43,878 bases of DNA from Betaproteobacteria bacterium (lineage in GTDB: Bacteria; Pseudomonadota; Gammaproteobacteria; Burkholderiales; Rhodocyclaceae): the NCBI GenBank assembly GCA_016208425.1, contig JACQYA010000028.1, forward strand, positions 1 to 43,878, written 5' to 3'. The position numbers were made by a program, and so were the translations under genes. The notes below the pieces were generated by a model. That model was not told the DNA's origin. It saw only the letters and a list, made by a program, of their open reading frames with translations, and ran no database searches. Positions 7,981-15,230 of the stretch are shown in pieces. How positions within the stretch are numbered: the first letter of the stretch is position 1; each line of letters starts with the position of its first letter.

Positions 7981-9354
7981 GCCCAGCCCGCTTTTGCCGC
8001 CGCCGCCCCCCCGCTGCTGAATATCCTGATCGTCGAAGACGAGCCGGATGTAGCGGCAATCCTCAAACGCATCGTCGAAGCTGCCGGCGCCTACCGCGCG
8101 CGCGTGCTGCTTGACCCGTCCGGGCTGGACGCTGCGCTCGATCCGCTGCCCGATCTCGTGTTGACCGATCTGGCGATGCCGGGACTGGACGGCTTCGAGG
8201 TGATCCGCCGGGTGCGCGAACGCGATGCCGATCTGCCGGTGGTGGTAGTCAGCGCCCACGCCAGCCTGGAAAACGCGGTGCGCGCGGTCAAGTCCGGCGC
8301 CTTCGATTTTCTCGCCAAGCCCTTCAAACCGGAGTCGGTGGAGTTGATCCTCGCCAAGACCGAGCGCGACCGCGCGCTGCGCCGCCGGGTCGCCGGCGCA
8401 GATCCGGAACTTGCGGCGCTGCTCGGCGAAAGCGCCGCCATGTGCCGCGTGCGCGAGTGGATCATGACCGTGCGGGCAACGCGCACCAACGTGCTGGTCG
8501 AGGGCGAGAGCGGCACCGGCAAGGAACTCGTCGCGCGCGCCATCCACAGCGGAACGGGAGCGTCGACAGTGTCGGCCCCTTTCGTCGCCGTCAACGCCGC
8601 CGCGATTCCCGAGGCGCTCGCCGAAGCCGAACTCTTCGGCTACCGGCGCGGCGCTTTTACCGGCGCCAGCCGCGACCACGCCGGGCTGTTGCGCGAGGCG
8701 CATGGCGGCACGCTCTTCCTTGACGAAGTGAATGCCATGCCCGGCTCGTTGCAAGCCAAGCTGTTGCGCGTCATCGAAGAAAAGCGCCTGCGCCCGGTGG
8801 GCGGCAGCCAGGACGTGGCCGCCGACTTCCGGCTGATCTGCGCGAGCAACGCCGCGCTCGAAACCCTGGTCGACCGGGGCGTCTTCCGCCGCGATCTCTA
8901 TCACCGCATCCACGTACTGCACCTGCGCCTGCCGCCGCTACGCGAACGGCGCGAGGACATCCCCTTGCTGGCGGAGCACTTCCTGCACCGTTACGCGCGT
9001 GCGCACGGGCGCAACGTGCGACGGCTGTCGCCTGCAACGGCGGCGGCGCTCGCGGGTGCGGGCGCCAATTGGCCGGGCAATGTGCGCGAACTGGAAAACG
9101 TCGTCGAGCAGGCCGTCGTGCTGTGTCCCCCGGAGCATAGCGAGCTGCCGGTGGAGGTGCTGCCACCGGCGCTGGGCGGGCGCGGCTGGGCCGAATCGCC
9201 GGCAACAAGCGGCGACGGCCGCCCCCCGACGCTGGCCGAGGTCGAACGGCGCCATGTCGCGGAAGTGCTGCGCCAGACCGGCGGCAACAAGGCCGAGGCG
9301 GCGCGCCTGTTGGCCGTCGACTACAAAACGCTGCTGCGCAAACTGGCGGATTAG
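7972..9354 (+). CDS. NtrC-family sigma-54 response regulator
   Basis: 460 residues. Receiver domain at about 16-130 with acidic pair VEDE, phosphoacceptor Asp66 (LTDLAMPG), the conserved SA near 94 and Lys116 in LAKPF. AAA+ domain with Walker A GESGTGKE (178-185), the sigma-54 contact loop GAFTGA (227-232), Walker B GGTLFLDEV and the R-finger region. A Fis-type HTH lies at the C-terminus (VAEVLRQTGGNKAEAARLLAVDYKTLLRKL). It should activate sigma-54 promoters on phosphorylation by the divergent kinase. No confident -24/-12 promoter was recognised nearby, so its targets may lie elsewhere. Confidence 0.93.
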   Translation: MSIAQPAFAAAAPPLLNILIVEDEPDVAAILKRIVEAAGAYRARVLLDPSGLDAALDPLPDLVLTDLAMPGLDGFEVIRRVRERDADLPVVVVSAHASLENAVRAVKSGAFDFLAKPFKPESVELILAKTERDRALRRRVAGADPELAALLGESAAMCRVREWIMTVRATRTNVLVEGESGTGKELVARAIHSGTGASTVSAPFVAVNAAAIPEALAEAELFGYRRGAFTGASRDHAGLLREAHGGTLFLDEVNAMPGSLQAKLLRVIEEKRLRPVGGSQDVAADFRLICASNAALETLVDRGVFRRDLYHRIHVLHLRLPPLRERREDIPLLAEHFLHRYARAHGRNVRRLSPATAAALAGAGANWPGNVRELENVVEQAVVLCPPEHSELPVEVLPPALGGRGWAESPATSGDGRPPTLAEVERRHVAEVLRQTGGNKAEAARLLAVDYKTLLRKLAD

Positions 9355-9461
9355 CGATCGAACGGCAGCATGCCCAAGAGCCGCACCAGACGGCCATCTA
9401 CGCGAGCCAATGTCGTGGAAGCCTATATCACGCCACTCTTTGAACACAACAGGCCACGTAG

Positions 9462-9641
9462 ATCCGCCTGTCCGCCGCCTTCGACTCGGCGACCCTGCGC
9501 GGCACGGTGCAGGCCGACATCCTGAAGGAAGACCAGAGTCAGAACACCTGCATTTTCTCGACCGAGTTCTCGCTGAAGATGATGGGCGACATCCAGGAAT
9601 TCTTCGTGCATCACAAGGTGCAGAACTATGTGATGAATTGA
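9462..9641 (+). pseudogene. icmF: icmF relic, internal piece
   Basis: Translates as [20 protein letters not shown] followed by [20 protein letters not shown] and so on. This is the strongly conserved [18 protein letters not shown] core of the acyl-CoA mutase TIM barrel. Homology stops after HHKVQNY (about 9629), and a stop follows at 9639-9641. There is no upstream start or N-terminal part: a stop codon (9459-9461) directly precedes the homology. In intact IcmF about 30 residues separate this point from the VEAYLARGM segment, which here resumes at about 10465. The two pieces therefore look like one gene split by the higBA-containing insert. Confidence 0.85.
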
Positions 9642-9727
9642 CTGAAGGCCAATGAATCCGCCACTCTGGGCGTAGTTGCAACGCAGATCGCCATTCTGCG
9701 CGCCTTCCAGCCATACGGCTCAGTGCC

Positions 9728-10141
9728 TCAAACGAAGGTCGCCGGAGAAACTCCAAAACGCTCACTGAGGGCCCGAATCTGGCGAATGTTGAGTTCCCGC
9801 TTGCCGGAAAGGATTTCAGAAACCACGCCTTGGCTGCCGATCTCACGCAGATCGCTTTGTTTCAAGCCGTGTTGCTCCATCAGAAACTTCAGCGTCTGTA
9901 TGCTGGTAACGTCTGGTAGCGGATGATGTTCGGCCTCGTAGTCTTCGATCAGATCGCCGACGATGTCGACCAACCCCATCGCGGGATGCTCTTCGTTGCC
10001 GCCAGCTTCATCGAGCAGGGCTTCGAGCATTGCCGTCATCTGTTGATAGTGCGCTTCGTCACGGATCGGGGCAATGTCGGTGGCGTTACGAAAGGCCTCC
10101 CATGCGGGAAGCAGGTATTTCACCCGAAGATGTGCATTCAT
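9728..10141 (-). CDS. higA: HigA-type antitoxin
   Basis: 137 residues from the ATG at 10141, which forms an ATGA overlap with the higB stop; an ATG three codons upstream (10150) is also in frame. The C-terminal half is an HTH_3/Xre domain (TLKFLMEQHGLKQSDLREIGSQGVVSEILSGKRELNIRQIRALSERFGVS, shown here in outline: helices at about 85-130). The N-terminal half matches HigA proteins with an acidic region DLIEDYEAEHHPLPD. It neutralises the HigB RNase and represses the operon. The pair interrupts an icmF relic and has lower GC than the surrounding genes. Confidence 0.9.
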   Translation of the reverse strand: MNAHLRVKYLLPAWEAFRNATDIAPIRDEAHYQQMTAMLEALLDEAGGNEEHPAMGLVDIVGDLIEDYEAEHHPLPDVTSIQTLKFLMEQHGLKQSDLREIGSQGVVSEILSGKRELNIRQIRALSERFGVSPATFV

Positions 10142-10425
10142 GATTTCCATGCGCCTTTGTCGTAGTCGCGGTGCGTCAGTACCGCTTTGATGTAGACGAT
10201 CTGTTTCTCGAAACGGACGTAAGCGATCAGTCGGTATTTGTTGCCACCGATATCGAAGACCGTCAACTCTCCAACTTTGTCGATCATGTTGAAGGCTGCT
10301 TTCATTTCAGCCCAGTTACAAAACCGGTTTTTCTCAATCACCCGTCGCCATCCCTGTAAGGGTTCATCGGCTTGGGGGTGCAGTACAGCGAAAGCCCGCA
10401 GGGCGCTGTTGCTGATTATTTTCAT
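10138..10425 (-). CDS. higB: HigB-type mRNA interferase toxin
   Basis: 95 residues. The sequence fits the HigB toxin family (RelE fold) along its whole length: [12 protein letters not shown] at the start, a central [30 protein letters not shown] and the C-terminal [14 protein letters not shown] with the His-Tyr region used in ribosome-dependent mRNA cleavage. The toxin gene precedes the antitoxin, the usual higBA order. A 60-base line I counted here (10201-10260) has 29 G+C (48%) against 65% in the neighbouring icmF relic, which suggests recent acquisition. Confidence 0.93.
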   Translation of the reverse strand: MKIISNSALRAFAVLHPQADEPLQGWRRVIEKNRFCNWAEMKAAFNMIDKVGELTVFDIGGNKYRLIAYVRFEKQIVYIKAVLTHRDYDKGAWKS

Positions 10426-10451
10426 GAGCAAAGTATATCTCTTTTTGAGAT
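10426..10451 (-). promoter_or_regulatory. higBA promoter and candidate HigA operator
   Basis: On the minus strand TATACT (10437-10432), ttgctc, then ATG of higB. A perfect inverted repeat ATCTC-TTTTT-GAGAT (10437-10451 on the plus strand) abuts the hexamer and would place bound HigA over the promoter, giving the usual autorepression. No -35 resembling the consensus is visible; it would lie at or just inside the icmF relic. Confidence 0.5.
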
Positions 10452-10464
10452 TCCCGAGTCCGCT

Positions 10465-11274
10465 TGCGTCGAAGCCTATCTGGCGCGCGGCATGCACATC
10501 GACGACTTCTCGCCGAATCTCTCCTTCTTCTTCAGCAACGGCATGGACCCGGAATATTCGGTGATCGGCCGCGTCGCCCGCCGCATCTGGGCAGTGGCGA
10601 TGAAGAACAAGTACGGCGCAAACGAGCGCAGCCAGAAGCTCAAATACCACATCCAGACCTCCGGCCGCTCGCTGCACGCGCAGGAGATGGATTTCAACGA
10701 CATCCGCACCACCCTGCAGGCGCTGATCGCCATCTACGACAACTGCAACAGCCTGCACACCAACGCCTACGACGAAGCGATCACCACGCCGACCGAGGAA
10801 TCGGTGCGCCGCGCGATGGCCATCCAGCTCATCATCAACCGCGAATGGGGTCTGGCGAAGAACGAGAACCCGAACCAGGGCGCCTTCATCATCGACGAAC
10901 TGACCGACCTCGTCGAAGAAGCGGTGCTCAAGGAGTTCGAGGCCATCAGCTCACGCGGCGGTGTGCTCGGCGCGATGGAGACCGGCTTCCAGCGCGGCAA
11001 GATCCAGGAAGAGTCTCCGAAGGGCAACGCGCAACAGGATATCGAACTGGCGCGCTCGACCGAAGAGGAAAAGCAGAGCCAGCTCACCCGCCTCGCTACC
11101 TTCCACCAGCGCAACGCCGATCAGGCACCGGCCTGGCTGTCCAAGCTCAAGCAGACGGTAATCGAAGACGGCAACGTCTTCGCCGTGCTGGTCGACGCCG
11201 TGCGGCACTGTTCGCTCGGGCAGATCACGAGCGCGCTGTACGAGGTGGGGGGGCAGTATCGGCGGAGTATGTAG
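10465..11274 (+). pseudogene. icmF: icmF relic, C-terminal third
   Basis: Open for about 270 codons from [17 protein letters not shown] to the terminal VGGQYRRSM. It is very close to IcmF over the catalytic barrel ([67 protein letters not shown]). The reading frame is clean, but the upstream 700 or more residues (B12-binding and GTPase domains, first half of the barrel) are missing. An in-frame gap of about 20-25 residues lies at 11016/11017: after KIQEES the usual ...PIIGVNTF... stretch is absent and the sequence resumes at PKGNAQQ. Not expected to make a working mutase. Confidence 0.9.
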
Positions 11275-11442
11275 TCCGCTTCTCGGAAAAGCGTTCGGCT
11301 CGGTGGAAGGAAACAACGATGATTAAACGTCGCTATGAATACTCATCTGACGTTTCCCCAGCAATCTATGACAAGCAATAGTTCGTCCGGCGACAGCGCG
11401 TCTGGCGAAACCTGAGCGGTTTGATTTGCTTGTGACGCTTGA

Positions 11443-12171
11443 TTATTCGTGGTAAGGCGGAATGGCCGCATGGAAATCCGACTGAAATCTACGTGCCTCT
11501 GGCAGGTGAGCAACAACGTATGGCCATTTGGCTTTGAAATCGGTTCTTAGAGCAGCATAGTCCGCTTGTGTCTTGGCGAATCGAACGTTCACGGGCTGTT
11601 GCGCGAGCCTACTCTCCGGTTTAGGATGACATTCCCAGCCCTTCTTCTCCATTTCTTTGTCATTCTGGAAGAACGCAGCCATTACCCAAGCCTCGGTACT
11701 CTTTGAAGGGGTGCAGATGACTGTCCTAGGGGGGATTCCTGCTTCTCCGACCCACGAAAGAAAGACACAGCGCAACAACTCCGTCGTTGTTGTCGGGGGT
11801 GGGCAAGGCTGTTCACACGGCAACACCCCCGCTAGTTCTGGAATCGGATCGATCTTACTATGGGCGGGATCTTCGCCTGCTACGTCGGCGTCTAAATGAA
11901 GCAATAGCAAGTCATAGCTAAGAAAGAGTGGATCATCACGCAATTTTCCACCACTACGTTGAACAGCCTGAAGACACCATTGATACACACCTTTCCATCC
12001 ACCACCAAAATGTCCAGCACTACCTTTGCCGGTAAACGCAATGCTTCCTTCTGGCTGAAGAAGTTTGAGAATATACGATCTGCCATTCAGCATGCTTTCA
12101 ACAGCAGCGTCCAGAATCTCATAGTCCGTAATTCCTTCGGCAACCAGCGCTATTCTCAATGAATCAGACAT
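11443..12171 (-). CDS. TOPRIM-like protein, partner of the AAA ATPase
   Basis: 242 residues, not a family I can name with certainty. It starts with a beta strand and acidic motif VAEGITDYEIL (Glu12) and later has LLLLHLDADV (Asp94, Asp96). An EGxTD glutamate plus a DxD pair is the metal-binding layout of TOPRIM nucleases such as those of OLD-family and related phage-defence proteins. A further PSKSTEAWVMAAFF (about residue 160) resembles the S-x-E-x-W motif of RloB/DUF4276-like proteins. It overlaps the ATPase gene by 8 bases, so the two are translated together. A role as the nuclease effector of a defence pair is an inference. Confidence 0.6.
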   Translation of the reverse strand: MSDSLRIALVAEGITDYEILDAAVESMLNGRSYILKLLQPEGSIAFTGKGSAGHFGGGWKGVYQWCLQAVQRSGGKLRDDPLFLSYDLLLLHLDADVAGEDPAHSKIDPIPELAGVLPCEQPCPPPTTTTELLRCVFLSWVGEAGIPPRTVICTPSKSTEAWVMAAFFQNDKEMEKKGWECHPKPESRLAQQPVNVRFAKTQADYAALRTDFKAKWPYVVAHLPEARRFQSDFHAAIPPYHE

Positions 12172-13357
12172 TCGGCATCCCGCCGATGTATTTGTTCATC
12201 CACAGTCGCGACAGCGTCCAACCTTTCGTGCTCATGTCCAGTAGCTTCTGATCCACGGCGACGCGTTTGATGATGGTCTTTCCTTTGTTGTCGCGGTCTA
12301 CGGTGAACAATCGGACTCTATCGTCTTGTAAGGGCAAACCGTCAAGAATGGCAGGATTGTGGCTCGTCATTAAAATCTGACGCTGATCTTGGCTACTCGT
12401 AACCCAATTTGCGAAGTGCTTCATTAGACTTGTCGCTAGGCCTGGATTAAGCCCGTGGTCTGCATTGTCCACCGCGAAGAAAGACGGGGACTTCGGATGA
12501 GCGGCAAGAACGGCAAGAAAGAGAATAAGAAGAGCTCCCTCGCTGGCATCATAGCCAGAAAGGACATTACGCCCTTCCTTCATGTACTTATCTACGAATT
12601 TAATGACTCTAGGAGAAGAACTGGCTGCTGGAGAAAGAGGAAGACTAGCGGCTTGAGCCGATCCATAGCTTTTTGCCCAACTAATGAGAGCAAGAGCTTC
12701 ATTGCATACCTTCTTCGCATGGTCATTTTCTGAGCGCTGGGACAACAGTAGTTCGTGCACAGCTTCGGGCAAGCGACCGCCTGAAAGACCTAGCGGCTGC
12801 CTTGGTTGGGTTTCCGGCGCAACCCCCCGAAGAACCGGGGTAGTTGGTGAATAGATAACGTAATTTTGTAGCCCGCGAATCAGCGCTAAAGCGGCACTGC
12901 TTTCATCAAGCTCAACTGCTTTCAAGGCCGCAAGACCATTTTCAGTGTTGAGGTTGCCTCGGGAGTTGGGGCCTCTACTTGTAAGTTTCGTCTTACCTTC
13001 TTCAAACAGCTCGGTCTTGAATTTCCATGCGGGACTAGGGTCGGTCATCGGATTGTTCAGCGAGACATCATAATGAGCTTCATCCGATGACCCACTAAAA
13101 TATATGTGCGATGATTGGCGACTAGTCGTTGAAGGAAAGGCACTCTTGTAGAGTTTTGGAACGCCCGGACGAACTCCCCGCTGGAGCAATGCTTGATCGG
13201 TGACTTTTCCATCTGCGGCTGCCGAGAGAACTCCGATGGCTTCAAGAAGATTGCTTTTCCCTGCGCCATTTGCGCCCACAAATACATTGAGATTCCCAAG
13301 TTCAATCTGCACTTTTTCAAGCGACTTAAATGATTCGATGGAAACTGTCTTAATCAT
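12164..13357 (-). CDS. AAA15/RecF-like ATPase of a candidate defence pair
   Basis: 397 residues from the ATG at 13357, preferred to a GTG at 13372 because AGGA lies at proper distance. Walker A is GANGAGKS at 28-35 after the typical 'IESFKSLEKVQIELGNLNVFVG' opening of OLD/AAA15 ATPases. The C-terminal half has the Walker B-like FFAVDNADHGLNP and the switch motif MTSHNP. The usual catalytic glutamate after the Walker B aspartate is asparagine here; I recall DN in some RloA-like members, so this need not mean loss of activity. A sampled line (12421-12480) has 53% G+C, lower than the flanks. Likely the ATP-driven sensor of a two-gene phage-defence or abortive-infection module. Confidence 0.75.
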   Translation of the reverse strand: MIKTVSIESFKSLEKVQIELGNLNVFVGANGAGKSNLLEAIGVLSAAADGKVTDQALLQRGVRPGVPKLYKSAFPSTTSRQSSHIYFSGSSDEAHYDVSLNNPMTDPSPAWKFKTELFEEGKTKLTSRGPNSRGNLNTENGLAALKAVELDESSAALALIRGLQNYVIYSPTTPVLRGVAPETQPRQPLGLSGGRLPEAVHELLLSQRSENDHAKKVCNEALALISWAKSYGSAQAASLPLSPAASSSPRVIKFVDKYMKEGRNVLSGYDASEGALLILFLAVLAAHPKSPSFFAVDNADHGLNPGLATSLMKHFANWVTSSQDQRQILMTSHNPAILDGLPLQDDRVRLFTVDRDNKGKTIIKRVAVDQKLLDMSTKGWTLSRLWMNKYIGGMPNV

Positions 13358-13501
13358 GGCATCCTGAGTCACTTACGTAGGTTTGGCAGATTGTTGCATT
13401 TTATGCGTGTGTGCGATAGTTGAATCGGTGCGACCACAACCAAGCGTTTGACAAGAGTTTCTCAGCGGCCAAGTTTTGGGAACACCATCTGTTCGCTACC
13501 C

Positions 13502-13609
13502 AACGGCAACGTCTTCGCCGTGCTGGTCGACGCGGTGCGTTACTGCTCGCTGGGGCAGATCACCCATGCGCTGTATCTGGTCGGGGGGCAGTATCGGCGG
13601 AGTATGTAG
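13502..13609 (+). pseudogene. icmF: icmF relic, last 36 codons
   Basis: [20 protein letters not shown]... to VGGQYRRSM and stop, with no mutase homology before 13500. It differs from the 2-142 copy at 6 of 108 bases (four changes silent at third positions, two in synonymous arginine codons) and from the 11274 copy at 14. It marks the right side of the segment that carries the AAA/TOPRIM-like pair. Confidence 0.9.
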
Positions 13610-13617
13610 TGCTGCTT

Positions 13618-13651
13618 CCCGGGAGAGCATTCAGCGACCATCTCTCCCGGG
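13618..13651. terminator. Hairpin after icmF relic
   Basis: CCCGGGAGAG (13618-13627) pairs perfectly with CTCTCCCGGG (13642-13651), 14-nt loop, 9 bases after the icmF relic stop. It is placed like a terminator of the ancestral icmF, but no T-run follows. Confidence 0.45.
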
Positions 13652-13726
13652 CACGTTGATCGTCAAAACGGCACCTCGCGGGGCACCGTTCTCTTGCCCG
13701 CACGACGCCACAGCCAACGGAAAACA

Positions 13727-14740
13727 TTAGCGGCCGGACGTCGCCCGCTCCACCATATTTTCCACGGCAGGCGTCATGTGCGTGGGAATTAGCTTGGTGT
13801 TCGGATGCGCGTTTTGAAATACTCTCAGTACCTCATCGGCGAAAGCTTGACCAATCTCGGCGACGCCATCGAAATCCAGGATGACCGTTTGAAATCGCTC
13901 AAAACGCATGGTAAGCCGCCGTGCTTGTGATCTGGAGACCAGTTTCTCCCCCTCGTATTGGGCCAGCTTTACCGGAACAATCGTTTTGGCAAAGGTATAT
14001 TCCTCGGGTGCGGCAAAGGTATCGAAAACTTCCTGTGTGGTTCGGGCGCTATCGTTATCGACACGCATGATGACCAGGGTGCCTGCAGCGTCCTTGGGAC
14101 GCTCAATCAGAACATCGGAAAGACCGGCATCGTGCATGAAGTGCAGCGCCCCCGATCGAATGTCGAACAGGTCGAATACCCTGCTCGAAAAGAAGATTCC
14201 CTCTCCGGTGTGATTCTCCGGGTCGGTAGTCAATTTGCCCTTGGCAAGTTCCAGGATGGCTTCGCGCGTGTCGTACAAACCTAGTGCCTTCTGTATCTTC
14301 AGAAAGATACCTTCTCCGTGATCGACCACGGCGGCAGTAGTAAATAAGGCGTTGCGCCGCATACTGACGATTACGTCCGGCGATCCAGAATGATCGATTG
14401 CGTTGTTGACCATTTCTGTTATTCCGTAACGCCAAATATCGCGTACGTTTTCTGGGAATTGCGCAACCACCGGAGCGCACAGCTCTCGCCAGACGATGTC
14501 TTCTCGCAATCCGTCGCGGCGGTAGTTTGCTTCAACCGCTTGCAGGTCAACCAAGGCATATCGCTTGTTCCGCGTAGCCCCCGTCGAAGCAAGAAGCCCG
14601 GAGCGCTCGATGGTCTTCAGCCTTACGCCTGCAGCTTGCCGAGAAATCCCGAACTCCTGCGAAAGTACGGCAGCGATACCGTTCACTCCCTGGGCAGCAA
14701 GACGCAGAGCACGTCGTTGCACGGCGAATTTGTCAATCAT
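13727..14740 (-). CDS. HTH - GHKL ATPase - STAS-like (DUF4325) protein
   Basis: 337 residues from the ATG at 14740 (a TTG at 14773 would add 11). N-terminal winged-HTH-like region to about 75 (FGISRQAAGVRLKTIERSGLL). The middle is a GHKL ATPase: N-box ITEMVNNAIDHS (about 105-117), G1 VVDHGEGI, a second glycine box TGEGIFF. The C-terminal 80 residues match the STAS-like DUF4325 domain (VILDFDGVAEIGQAFADEVLRVF). Anti-sigma kinases and their STAS antagonists are normally separate proteins; here both folds and a DNA-binding domain are in one chain. Its function is not established. Two palindromes upstream (14769-14803) may be its own operators. Confidence 0.75.
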   Translation of the reverse strand: MIDKFAVQRRALRLAAQGVNGIAAVLSQEFGISRQAAGVRLKTIERSGLLASTGATRNKRYALVDLQAVEANYRRDGLREDIVWRELCAPVVAQFPENVRDIWRYGITEMVNNAIDHSGSPDVIVSMRRNALFTTAAVVDHGEGIFLKIQKALGLYDTREAILELAKGKLTTDPENHTGEGIFFSSRVFDLFDIRSGALHFMHDAGLSDVLIERPKDAAGTLVIMRVDNDSARTTQEVFDTFAAPEEYTFAKTIVPVKLAQYEGEKLVSRSQARRLTMRFERFQTVILDFDGVAEIGQAFADEVLRVFQNAHPNTKLIPTHMTPAVENMVERATSGR

Positions 14741-14757
14741 AAAACCGTATTTTGCAA

Positions 14758-14803
14758 ATAATAGGACAGACAATTGTCAATATAAACTGTTCGATTGTCA
14801 ATC
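14758..14803 (-). promoter_or_regulatory. Promoter region with two related palindromes
   Basis: GACAATTGTC (14769-14778, perfect) and GATTGTCAATC (14793-14803, perfect around a central base) both contain TTGACAAT on the minus strand, 23 bases apart, or about two helical turns. A -10-like TATTAT lies at 14763-14758. The arrangement suits two dimers of a repressor on one DNA face, possibly the HTH protein encoded downstream. Confidence 0.5.
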
Positions 14804-14877
14804 CCTCCGTTCTGAAGGATGATCGACCGATGCCGGCAATCCTTCTTCACCCGCCGCAGTGACGGCTGAACTGTCTC

Positions 14878-15063
14878 GCAATTGTGACGACCCGTTCCGG
14901 GGGAAAAGCAGCGGCGCATGGCGCGGACTGTCGGCGGATTGAGGTCGTCGGGGCCGAGCACCCGCCGCCGGACGAAGCGGGCGCGGCACGACACATCCTG
15001 GAGCTGATTCCGGCGCTGGAGCCGGACGACCTGGTGATCTGCCTGGTTTCGGGCGGCGGTTCT
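14878..15063 (+). pseudogene. Relic of glycerate 2-kinase (MOFRL family)
   Basis: The frame reads AIVTTRSGGKAAAHGADCRR, then IEVVGAEHPPPDEAG, then ILELIPALEPDDLVICLVSGGGS. This matches the first-domain core of GckA/TtuD glycerate 2-kinases (RRIEVVEAxHPVPDxxG ... DDLVLCLISGGGSA). About 62 codons remain of a normal 420. There is no start or flanking homology, and the frame degenerates after SGGGS. A dead fragment between the accessory zone and the GGDEF-EAL gene. Confidence 0.75.
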
Positions 15064-15180
15064 GGTTCTGTAGCCGGCTCGCGTCGCTTGACGATCGTAC
15101 GGGGACGATGCACAGTGATGGCGGGGTTTCCCGCAGCAACCGTGCGGCGAAGCGGCTTTCATTTCCGTTTTCTGGAGCAC

Positions 15181-15205
15181 GTCCTGTCCTCGCGTCCTGT
15201 CCTCG
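15181..15205. repeat. Short tandem repeat
   Basis: GTCCTGTCCTCG occurs twice (15181-15192 and 15194-15205) with one base between, just upstream of the GGDEF-EAL gene. No function is evident. Confidence 0.6.
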
Positions 15206-15230
15206 ATCCGCCCGGAGCAGGCTGTTGCCG

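Noticed and set aside
142-9461. The whole 143-9461 segment as one mobile island between icmF copies
   Set aside because: Its genes (modABC, two-component pair) have normal high GC and chromosomal character, and there is no integrase, transfer or att-like identical repeat.
11319-11381. 20-codon ORF (start MIKRRYEYSS) with AAGGA upstream, after the icmF relic
   Set aside because: Too short to support without expression or conservation, although the ribosome site is reasonable.
13373-13500. Promoter of the ATPase/TOPRIM-like pair (TTCAAC then TAAAAT)
   Set aside because: Spacing of 15 and weak -35; I could not choose a start with confidence.
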